From NCBI GenBank assembly GCA_964650315.1, contig CAZYQE010000004.1, positions 1-64,000 on the forward strand: a stretch of 64,000 nt of DNA, read 5' to 3'. Position 1 is the stretch's first letter. The number at the start of each line of letters is the position of its first letter. Both the position numbers and the translations under genes were made by a program. Source of the stretch: CAJMSU01 sp964650315 (GTDB lineage Bacteria > Bacillota_I > Bacilli_A > RF39 > UBA660). Shown one piece after another: positions 57,340-64,000 of the stretch. Under the pieces are notes generated by a model. The model was not told where the DNA came from, did no database searches, and was given only the letters and a program-made list of their open reading frames with translations.

Positions 57340-60300
57340 ATGAATATATTTGACAATTTAATTGATATTAAAATAGAAAAGAACATGGGTATAGCTGGTC
57401 TTACCGATGAGTTTTTTGCTGTGTATTTAAATAATTTAAAGAAGAAAAATAAGAATATTTTAGTAGTAGTTAATTCTTTATATGAAGCAAATAAATTATA
57501 TTCATCAGTAGAAAACTATACTGATAAAGTATTACTTTTTCCTATGGATGACTTCTTAACTAGCGAAGCACTTGCTATCTCACCTGATCTAGAAATAACT
57601 AGATTAGAAACTTTAAATAAACTAAATAGTAATGATAAATATATTGTAATTACTAATTTAATGGGATATTTAAGATATTTACCTAAAAAAGAAAATTATA
57701 ATAAATTTTTAATTAATTTAAGTGTTGGAGATGAGATAGATCCTAAAAAATTAGCTAATTTACTTTATAGTAGTGGTTATAAAAAAGACACACTGGTTAC
57801 TAAAACAGGAGAATATGCAGTTAGAGGATTTGTTATAGATGTATTTCCTTTAGAAGGAGATAATCCTGTGAGAATAGAATTCTTTGGTGACGAAATAGAA
57901 TCTATTAGATATTTTGATCCTAATAAACAAAGTTCTTTAAAAAAGATAAAAAATATAAAAATAAAGCCGTGTACAGAATTTTTATCCACAAAAACTGTGG
58001 AAGAAAATTATTTTGGTAAACAGAAGTATTTACCTAAATATGAAAAAGTATCTAATATATTAGATTATTTAGGAGACTCATTTGCTATTTTTAAAGATTA
58101 TGAACAACTAAAGATTAGTTATACTAATATCTTAAATGAAGTAATGACTTATCAGGAAAGTAAAGATTTAGATTATTCTGGTAAGTATATGTTTGGTTTT
58201 GATGAGATAGGTGTAGATGATTATATAAATTATATGACTATTAATAATCTATCTAATAAGAATGTAATTAATTATGATATTAAAACAATTAATAGCTTTA
58301 ATGAGAATGTAGATAGTATAAATACTTATATTAGAGATTGTATTAGTAATGGAAAAACAGTAATTATATGTTTAAAGAAACATCAAATTAGAAATTTAGT
58401 TAAGAATTTAAATATGAAAATACACCAGACATCTTTAGATAAAATATATGAAAATGAAGTTAATATAGTAGAAAAAGATATAAATGAAGGTTTTATTTAT
58501 TTAAATTATGTATTTTTATCTAGTAAAGAATTATTTAATATTAAAGAAAAACATAAGAAATATAATACTAAATATAAATACGCAGTTAACATTAGCGATA
58601 TTAATAAGTTAGAAATTGGAGATTATGTAGTTCATGATGTACATGGTATTGGTATATATAATGGTATTAAAACTTTAGAAGTAGCTGGTCTTTTAAAAGA
58701 TTATATTGAGGTTATTTATAAAGGAAAAGATAAGTTATATATACCTGTTGAGAAAATTGATTTATTGAGTAAATATTCTGGTAAAGAGGGAGTTAGTCCT
58801 AAGATTAATAAACTTGGTGGCAAAGAATGGGAAAGAACTAAAGCTAGAGTAAAGGCCAGAGTTAATGATATGGCAGATGAATTAATAGAATTATATGCAG
58901 AAAGAGAATCTAGAAGTGGATTTGCTTTTTCTCCTGATGATGAGATGCTATTAGATTTTGAAAAATGTTTCCCATACGAATTAACTAAAGATCAGATTGT
59001 TGCAATTAAACAAATAAAAGAAGATATGGAAAGACCTGTTCCTATGGATAGATTATTATGTGGAGATGTAGGTTTTGGTAAAACAGAAGTAGCTTTTATT
59101 GCAGCATTTAAAGCTATTCTAGATTCTAAACAAGTATTATTCTTATGTCCAACTACAATACTTTCAGATCAACATTATAAAAACGCTTTGGAAAGATTTA
59201 AAGATTTTCCTGTATCAATCGCTATACTTAATAGATTTACTTCACCAAAAGAAGTTAAAAGAATAATAACTGGGCTAAAAGAAGGAACTATTGATTTAGT
59301 ATTCGGTACTCATAGGTTATTAAGTGATGATGTTAAACCTAAAGATTTAGGATTGTTAGTAGTGGATGAAGAACAAAGATTTGGAGTTAAGCATAAAGAA
59401 ATAATAAAACAAATTAAAACTAATGTAGATGTTTTAACTTTAAGTGCAACACCAATTCCTAGGACATTACAAATGTCATTAGTAGGTATTAGAAGTTTAT
59501 CTTTAATAGAAACACCACCAATTAATAGATATCCTGTCCAAACTTATGTGATTGAAGAAAATAATCAATTAATTAAAGATGCTATATATAAAGAATTATC
59601 TAGAAATGGACAAGCATTCTTGCTTTATAATAAAGTCCAATCTATGGAAGAAGAGGTTGCTAAACTAAAAAGATTAGTGCCTGATGCTAGGGTAGTTAGT
59701 GCTCATGGACAGCTTAATAAAAATGATTTAGAAAGTAGAATAATGGATTTTATAAATCATAAATATGATGTTTTAGTTTGTAGTACTATTATAGAAACAG
59801 GTATAGATATACCTAATGTTAATACATTGATTATTAAAGATGCAGATAGATTTGGACTTAGTCAACTATATCAAATAAGAGGCCGTGTTGGTCGTAGTGA
59901 TAAATTTGCTTATGCTTATCTAATGTATAATAAAAATAAAGTACTAACTGAAACTGCTATAAAAAGACTAAACGTTATAAAAGAATTTACTGCTTTAGGA
60001 AGTGGATTTTCTATCGCAACTCGTGATTTATCAATTAGAGGTGCTGGTGATATTCTTGGTAGTGAACAAGCAGGATTTATAGATTCAGTTGGAATTGATT
60101 TATACTTAAAATTATTAAACGATGAGATAGAACGTAAGAAAGGAAATCTTCCTTTAGAAGAAACAGAAGAAGATAGTGAAGATAAACCATTATTAAGTGT
60201 TAATACTCATATAGAAGATGATTATGTTAGTGAAGATGATCTAAAAATTGAGATACATAGAAAGATTAATGATATTAATTCACTTGAGAGCTTAAAGTTA

Positions 60301-60636
60301 GTAAAAAGTGAATTAGAAGACAGATTTGGTAAGTTAAGTGAAGATGTAATTATATATATGTATGAAGAATGGTTTGAAAATTTAGCTAAAAAATTAAAAA
60401 TTAAGAATGTTAGACAGACTAAAAATTCTATTGAATTAGTATTTACTAAAGACGTAGTAGAGAAATTAAAAGTAGATGATGTTTTTATAGAAGCATTTAA
60501 TATAACTCCTATGTTTAGATTTATAAGTAGAGGATCTAATTTAGTAATAGTTTTAGATATTATTAAACTAGAAAAACATCCAGTTTACTACTTAGTTAGT
60601 CTACTTGATAAAATATTAAATAATTTTATGAAATAG
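57340..60636 (+). CDS. mfd: Transcription-repair coupling factor
   Basis: DNA translocase that removes stalled RNA polymerase and recruits UvrA. The 1098-residue protein has the UvrB-like N-terminal modules, the RNA polymerase-interacting domain (about 420-490, VVHDVHGIGIYNGI), the RecG-like motor with Walker A CGDVGFGKTEVA, DEEQRFGVKHKE and LSATPIPRT, SRIMDFINHKYDVLVCSTIIETGID, QIRGRVGRS, and the TRCF C-terminal domain. The start at 57340 is six bases after AGGTG; two in-frame starts lie 6-9 bases earlier and overlap pth. Confidence 0.97.
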   Translation: MNIFDNLIDIKIEKNMGIAGLTDEFFAVYLNNLKKKNKNILVVVNSLYEANKLYSSVENYTDKVLLFPMDDFLTSEALAISPDLEITRLETLNKLNSNDKYIVITNLMGYLRYLPKKENYNKFLINLSVGDEIDPKKLANLLYSSGYKKDTLVTKTGEYAVRGFVIDVFPLEGDNPVRIEFFGDEIESIRYFDPNKQSSLKKIKNIKIKPCTEFLSTKTVEENYFGKQKYLPKYEKVSNILDYLGDSFAIFKDYEQLKISYTNILNEVMTYQESKDLDYSGKYMFGFDEIGVDDYINYMTINNLSNKNVINYDIKTINSFNENVDSINTYIRDCISNGKTVIICLKKHQIRNLVKNLNMKIHQTSLDKIYENEVNIVEKDINEGFIYLNYVFLSSKELFNIKEKHKKYNTKYKYAVNISDINKLEIGDYVVHDVHGIGIYNGIKTLEVAGLLKDYIEVIYKGKDKLYIPVEKIDLLSKYSGKEGVSPKINKLGGKEWERTKARVKARVNDMADELIELYAERESRSGFAFSPDDEMLLDFEKCFPYELTKDQIVAIKQIKEDMERPVPMDRLLCGDVGFGKTEVAFIAAFKAILDSKQVLFLCPTTILSDQHYKNALERFKDFPVSIAILNRFTSPKEVKRIITGLKEGTIDLVFGTHRLLSDDVKPKDLGLLVVDEEQRFGVKHKEIIKQIKTNVDVLTLSATPIPRTLQMSLVGIRSLSLIETPPINRYPVQTYVIEENNQLIKDAIYKELSRNGQAFLLYNKVQSMEEEVAKLKRLVPDARVVSAHGQLNKNDLESRIMDFINHKYDVLVCSTIIETGIDIPNVNTLIIKDADRFGLSQLYQIRGRVGRSDKFAYAYLMYNKNKVLTETAIKRLNVIKEFTALGSGFSIATRDLSIRGAGDILGSEQAGFIDSVGIDLYLKLLNDEIERKKGNLPLEETEEDSEDKPLLSVNTHIEDDYVSEDDLKIEIHRKINDINSLESLKLVKSELEDRFGKLSEDVIIYMYEEWFENLAKKLKIKNVRQTKNSIELVFTKDVVEKLKVDDVFIEAFNITPMFRFISRGSNLVIVLDIIKLEKHPVYYLVSLLDKILNNFMK
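57985..58001. other. Inverted DnaA-box dyad inside mfd
   Basis: TCCACA-N5-TGTGGA. The left half belongs to a perfect DnaA box TTATCCACA at 57982-57990. Same layout as the dyad in prmC at 12902. Confidence 0.35.
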
Positions 60637-60638
60637 TA

Positions 60639-60667
60639 TTGACTTAAAAAATAATCGTTGCTAAACT
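60639..60667 (+). promoter_or_regulatory. Sigma-A type promoter for the unknown gene at 60691
   Basis: TTGACT (60639-60644), 17 bases, TAAACT (60662-60667), directly after the mfd stop. Confidence 0.65.
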
Positions 60668-60690
60668 TACTATGCTAGGAGGTAAGTTTG

Positions 60691-61371
60691 ATGACAGAGG
60701 CAGTACAAGATTTTCACAAACAACATTTAAATAATTATAAGAAAGCAGTAATAGAAACATTAAAAAATAACACAAAAGTATTATTTGATGAAGATATTAT
60801 GTCATTAATAAAAAATCCTCCACTTGATTCTATGGATTTAATAAAAAAGAAATTTTTATCTTTAGCTAAAAAACAAAAAATAGTATTAGATACGGAAAAC
60901 TTAGAAAAGATACTTTCTAAATATAGAAAAGAATTGAGTGAAGAAATATCTCCATTAAAAGAAGAAAGAATAGAAATATTTAAATCTAAAGTTAATTCTT
61001 TTGAACCTAAAGGCAATGGGGATACTATAAAGTTTAATAAAAAAGACTTTTTAGAACTTAATAAAAATCAGAAAAAAGAGTTCAAAGTGTATATAGATAA
61101 TAATATAGATAAAAACATTGTAAAAAATGTAAACAAAGTATTTACACAAAAAACAACCAAAGAAGACAAAGAAAAGTTCAGTATTGATATAGAAAAATAT
61201 TTAACTAAAAAGTATTCAAAACAGTTATTAGAAGATATAGAATTTAAGGTTTTAGTTAAGGATACTACGTTAATAAACGGAGTTAGGGAACAAGGAGAAA
61301 GATATATTTATACTAAAACTAATTCATATTTACTTGATAAGAAAGAAGAAGCAAAAACAAAAGCACGTTAA
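60691..61371 (+). CDS. Lysine-rich helical protein of unknown function
   Basis: A 226-residue protein I cannot assign. It is soluble, very rich in Lys and Glu, and predicted to be mostly helical, with a likely coiled-coil stretch around residues 60-105 and a short beta-like C-terminal part (IEFKVLVKDTTLINGV). AGGAGG lies eight bases before the ATG. It has its own promoter and a terminator at its stop codon, so it is a single-gene unit between mfd and spoVT. No Cys and no signal peptide. It could be lineage-specific. Confidence 0.65.
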   Translation: MTEAVQDFHKQHLNNYKKAVIETLKNNTKVLFDEDIMSLIKNPPLDSMDLIKKKFLSLAKKQKIVLDTENLEKILSKYRKELSEEISPLKEERIEIFKSKVNSFEPKGNGDTIKFNKKDFLELNKNQKKEFKVYIDNNIDKNIVKNVNKVFTQKTTKEDKEKFSIDIEKYLTKKYSKQLLEDIEFKVLVKDTTLINGVREQGERYIYTKTNSYLLDKKEEAKTKAR

Positions 61372-61383
61372 GTGCTTTTTTTA
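61359..61383 (+). terminator. Terminator after the unknown gene
   Basis: Stem AAAAGCAC/GTGCTTTT (61359-61366 with 61372-61379) with the TAA stop in the loop, then a T-run. Confidence 0.85.
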
Positions 61384-61513
61384 TTATATAAATATGGAAA
61401 TATTTACCAAGGGAAAAGTTGGAAATATTGATTATAATATAAATAAAGAAAAAACAAGTATATTTTTGCTTAATTTAGATAAAAATATAAGTATGGGAAA
61501 GTGAGGAATAATT

Positions 61514-62044
61514 ATGAAGTCAACTGGTGTTGTAAGAAGAGTAGACGATTTAGGAAGAATTGTTATTCCAAAAGAAATTCGCCGTACTATGAGAATTAGA
61601 GATGGAGAATCTTTAGAAATTTTTGTTGATAGGGAAACAATAGCTTTGAAAAAGTTTTCAAAGATGAATGATATAGAAGAATTATCTAAGCAAATAGTAG
61701 ATATTATGTATAATGCTATTAATAAAAGTGTATTTATAACTGATAGAGATAGATTTATTGCCGGAGCAGGATTTTTTAGAAAAAAGTATTTAAATAAGAA
61801 TATTTCTAAGTATTTGGAAAATATTATGAATGATAGAAAAAATATTGTTGAGAGAAGCAATCATGATATAGAACTTATTGATTCAGAGATAGAAAGTTTA
61901 TCTTATATAGTTTCTCCAATTATAATGAATGGTGATGCTATAGGATTAGTATTAATATTATCTGATAAGAATGATATTGGAACTACAGAAGAAAAGATTG
62001 CTAGTATGTTTGCTCAATTTTTAGGAAAGCATATTGAAGAATAA
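61514..62044 (+). CDS. spoVT: Stage V sporulation transcription factor SpoVT
   Basis: AbrB-type swapped-hairpin DNA-binding protein that tunes forespore gene expression under sigma-G. The 176-residue protein has the N-terminal SpoVT-AbrB domain (1-52, STGVVRRVDDLGRIVIPKEI) and a C-terminal GAF-like domain (about 55-176, AINKSVFITDRDRFIAGAG, SPIIMNGDAIGLVLILSD). The presence of the GAF part distinguishes it from AbrB/Abh. It follows mfd closely, as in B. subtilis (mfd-spoVT). GTGAGG precedes the ATG. I saw no clear sigma-G promoter in the 142-base gap upstream. Confidence 0.93.
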   Translation: MKSTGVVRRVDDLGRIVIPKEIRRTMRIRDGESLEIFVDRETIALKKFSKMNDIEELSKQIVDIMYNAINKSVFITDRDRFIAGAGFFRKKYLNKNISKYLENIMNDRKNIVERSNHDIELIDSEIESLSYIVSPIIMNGDAIGLVLILSDKNDIGTTEEKIASMFAQFLGKHIEE

Positions 62045-62062
62045 AAAAAGTTGTGTTATACT
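62034..62062 (+). promoter_or_regulatory. Sigma-A type promoter for the T-box operon
   Basis: TTGAAG (62034-62039), 17 bases, TATACT (62057-62062) with an upstream TG. The -35 is inside the end of spoVT. Confidence 0.75.
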
Positions 62063-62068
62063 AATGCA

Positions 62069-62300
62069 TATTTGAAATGTATTGATGAAGAGGTTTATAA
62101 CTTAAATTTATTTTAGAGAGTCCTGTTAGGTGAAAGAGGATATAAATACTTTATAAACTATGGCTTCTGAACTATTATATCGATATGTAGGTATAATCGT
62201 AGATAGGCGTTAACTATTTAAGTGTATAATATTAATTATTATAAAGTAAGGTGGTACCGCGAGTAATTCGTCCTTATGTTTATAATAATTTTTTTATGGA
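62069..62300 (+). promoter_or_regulatory. T-box leader, methionine specifier
   Basis: A T-box riboregulator that senses uncharged tRNA. Stem I includes AGAGAG...GGTGAAAG and the specifier region ACTATGGCTTC, giving ATG (62160-62162) for Met. The T-box sequence AAGGTGGTACCGCG is at 62248-62261. The terminator is a 12-bp stem AATTATTATAAA/TTTATAATAATT (62234-62245 with 62279-62290) plus T-run. Uncharged tRNA-Met would favour the antiterminator and allow the Nudix gene and metG to be expressed. metG downstream confirms the specifier reading. Confidence 0.93.
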
Positions 62301-62307
62301 GGTTTTT

Positions 62308-62757
62308 ATGAATAATATTGGTGTTGGTATAGGAATATTAATATTTAATAGCAATAAAGAAATATTGTTATTATTAAGAAATAGTGATGCTAAAAAGGCA
62401 GATAGTAATATGAGATTAGAAGGAACATATACATTACCTAGTGGTAATATAAATTATAATGAATCGTTTGAGGATGCAGCTATTAGAAAAACTAAAGAAG
62501 AGTCTAATCTTGATATAAAAAAGGAAGATTTGAATTTAGTATCTATTGCTGATGATAAGAACGAATATGCTCATTATGTTACTATAGGTATGATTGCTAA
62601 TAAATATAGTGGAGAAGTCATGTTGAAAGATAGCGAAGAGTTTGTATCTTACGATTGGTTTGATATAGATAATTTACCTAGTAATTTATGTGAACCTAGT
62701 AGAAAGATTATCAAAAATTATTTGAATAATAGAATATATAATAAGGAGGAGATATAA
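62308..62757 (+). CDS. Nudix-domain protein in the metG operon
   Basis: A 149-residue Nudix-fold protein of unknown substrate. The Nudix box reads GNINYNESFEDAAIRKTKEE then SNL; against the consensus GX5EX7REUXEEXGU, the first Glu of REUXEE is Lys and the Gly is Asn, while the later Glu pair remains. Catalysis may be weakened or altered. The C-terminal part (YVTIGMIANKYSGEVML, EFVSYDWFDIDNLP) is typical of the family. The ATG at 62308 has GGAGG five bases upstream. It lies between the Met T-box and metG, one base from metG, so it is co-regulated with methionyl-tRNA synthesis. Confidence 0.82.
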   Translation: MNNIGVGIGILIFNSNKEILLLLRNSDAKKADSNMRLEGTYTLPSGNINYNESFEDAAIRKTKEESNLDIKKEDLNLVSIADDKNEYAHYVTIGMIANKYSGEVMLKDSEEFVSYDWFDIDNLPSNLCEPSRKIIKNYLNNRIYNKEEI

Positions 62758-62758
62758 T

Positions 62759-64000
62759 ATGGAAAAGTTTTATATTTCAACAGCAATAGCTTATACTTCT
62801 GGTAAACCTCATATAGGTAATACTTATGAGATTGTTTTAGGTGATGCAATTGCTAGATTTAAAAGATTAAAAGGATATGTTGTTTATTTTCAAACAGGTA
62901 CAGATGAACATGGAGAAAAGATTGAATTAAAAGCTAAAGAAAGTGGTAAGAGTCCTAAAGAGTTTGTTGATGAAGTAGCAGGAGAAATCAAAAGAATTTG
63001 GGACTTAATGAACACAAGTTATGATAGATTTGTTAGGACAACAGATCCTCATCATGAGAAAGTAGTACAACACATATTTAAAAAAATGTATGATAATGGT
63101 GATATTTATAAAGGAGAATATAAAGGACTTTATTGTACTCCTTGTGAATCTTTTTGGACTGAAAGTCAATTAGTCGATGGTAAATGTCCTGATTGTGGTA
63201 GAGATGTTGAAGAAAAGAGTGAAGAAGCTTATTTTTTTAAACTTAGTAAATATCAAAAGAAATTAGAAAAATATATAGAAGATAATCCTGATTTCATAAG
63301 ACCAGAATCTCGTAAGAATGAGATGTTAAAGAACTTTATTAAACCAGGATTACAAGATTTATGTGTATCTAGAACATCTTTTAAATGGGGGGTTCCAGTA
63401 GATTTTGATTCTGATCATGTTGTTTATGTATGGGTAGATGCTTTATCTAACTATATTACTAATATTGGATATGATGTAGATGAACAAACAGATGAATTTA
63501 AAAAATATTGGCCTGCAGATATTCATTTAATAGGTAAAGATATATTAAGATTCCATACTATATATTGGCCTTGTTTCTTATGGTCTTTAGGTTTAGAACA
63601 ACCAAAAGAAATATTTGGGCATCCTTGGTTATTAACTAATTCTGATAAGATGAGTAAATCTGTTGGTAATGTTTTATATGCAGATGATTTAGTGGAAGCT
63701 TTCGGAGTAGATGCAGTTAGATATTATTTACTTCATGAGATACCATTTGCTAGTGATGGAAATATTACACATGAATTATTAATAGAAAGAATTAATAGTG
63801 ATTTAGCTAATGTCTTAGGTAATTTAGTCCAAAGAACTATATCTATGGCTAATAAATATTTTGAAGGAAATGTTAGTTATAAGAATGTGACAGAAGATAT
63901 TGATAAAAAATTTATAGATAGTATTAATACTTTAGATGAAAAAGTAACCTCTAAAATGAACAAATATAAAGTAAGTGATGCTATTAGTGAAATATTTAAT
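62759..64000 (+). CDS. metG: Methionyl-tRNA synthetase (C-terminal part beyond window)
   Basis: Charges tRNA-Met. Translated from ATG 62759 (AAGGAGG upstream): 414 residues up to the window edge, beginning MEKFYISTAIAYTSGKPHIG. It has the HIGH motif as HIGN, a zinc knuckle with four Cys (LYCTPCESFW and GKCPDCG, MetRS type with a single knuckle), IGKDILRFHT, and KMSKS in SDKMSKSVGN. The anticodon-binding domain begins at the edge. A C-terminal tRNA-binding OB domain, common in Bacilli, cannot be judged. Confidence 0.95.
   Translation, partial: MEKFYISTAIAYTSGKPHIGNTYEIVLGDAIARFKRLKGYVVYFQTGTDEHGEKIELKAKESGKSPKEFVDEVAGEIKRIWDLMNTSYDRFVRTTDPHHEKVVQHIFKKMYDNGDIYKGEYKGLYCTPCESFWTESQLVDGKCPDCGRDVEEKSEEAYFFKLSKYQKKLEKYIEDNPDFIRPESRKNEMLKNFIKPGLQDLCVSRTSFKWGVPVDFDSDHVVYVWVDALSNYITNIGYDVDEQTDEFKKYWPADIHLIGKDILRFHTIYWPCFLWSLGLEQPKEIFGHPWLLTNSDKMSKSVGNVLYADDLVEAFGVDAVRYYLLHEIPFASDGNITHELLIERINSDLANVLGNLVQRTISMANKYFEGNVSYKNVTEDIDKKFIDSINTLDEKVTSKMNKYKVSDAISEIFN

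Noticed and set aside
62251..62307. In-frame 5' extension of the Nudix gene
   Set aside because: The extra codons are the T-box antiterminator and terminator; GGAGG before 62308 sets the start.
1..64000. tRNA genes, insertion sequences, prophage or CRISPR arrays
   Set aside because: I scanned for tRNA T-arm sequences, terminal inverted repeats with transposase-like frames, and regularly spaced repeats, and found none; nearly all coding space is accounted for.

Overview
The window is the replication-origin region of a very AT-rich Bacillota chromosome that uses the standard code: TGA ends genes such as agrC and pth and is never read through. Sporulation genes (spoIIR, spoIIQ, bofA, spoVT, ricT), parABS plus Noc, an Agr quorum-sensing locus, a ComK homologue and a class A PBP point to an endospore-forming Bacilli- or Erysipelotrichia-like lineage, probably with a reduced genome. 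The lineage is inferred from gene content and order. No phage, IS, CRISPR or tRNA gene was seen.

The origin lies between rpmH and dnaA (about 40.4-40.7 kb), with more DnaA boxes between dnaA and dnaN. Genes left of it run almost entirely on the minus strand and genes right of it on the plus strand, so nearly everything is co-oriented with replication. The exceptions are agrBD and the 17.2-20.7 kb block (PBP, lemA-like, pta).

Left arm, from the edge inward: secA (partial), hpf and csp; a split agr locus (agrBD facing agrAC); tagO, mbl, spoIIQ, a DUF1146 gene, rpiB, rpmE, an SGNH-like protein, murA, fba, mntP, spoIIR, prmC, prfA, rpoE, argS and a DUF1934 gene; the plus-strand PBP/lemA/pta block; ung, rlmH, walJ, an M23 peptidase, dnaB, rplI and a DHH phosphoesterase; rpsR-ssb-rpsF; ychF; an AbgT transporter; DUF951; parB-parA; noc; rsmG-mnmG-mnmE; jag-yidC-rnpA-rpmH. 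Right arm: dnaA, dnaN, comK, recF, gyrB, gyrA, a cluster of parS and Noc-box sites, SRP RNA, tadA, dnaX, ebfC, recR, bofA, holB, ricT, trmN6-like, rsmI, an unknown gene, pth, mfd, an unknown gene, spoVT, and a methionine T-box driving a Nudix gene and metG (partial). From memory, this order is largely that of Bacillus subtilis from secA through the origin to spoVT/metS, with long stretches removed.

The genes fall into a few working groups: replication and segregation (dnaA, dnaN, recF, gyrAB, dnaX, holB, dnaB, ssb, parAB, noc, parS), translation and tRNA modification, envelope growth (murA, tagO, mbl, PBP, M23, yidC), and cell-fate control (agr, comK, spoIIR, spoIIQ, bofA, spoVT). The most notable points are tandem Spo0A-type boxes beside agr, ComK in the dnaN-recF slot where B. 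subtilis has yaaA, a cluster of three parS sites with Noc-type boxes (one inside dnaX), an A9 tract in dnaX that could yield a gamma-like product, and a Noc with a very long acidic linker.
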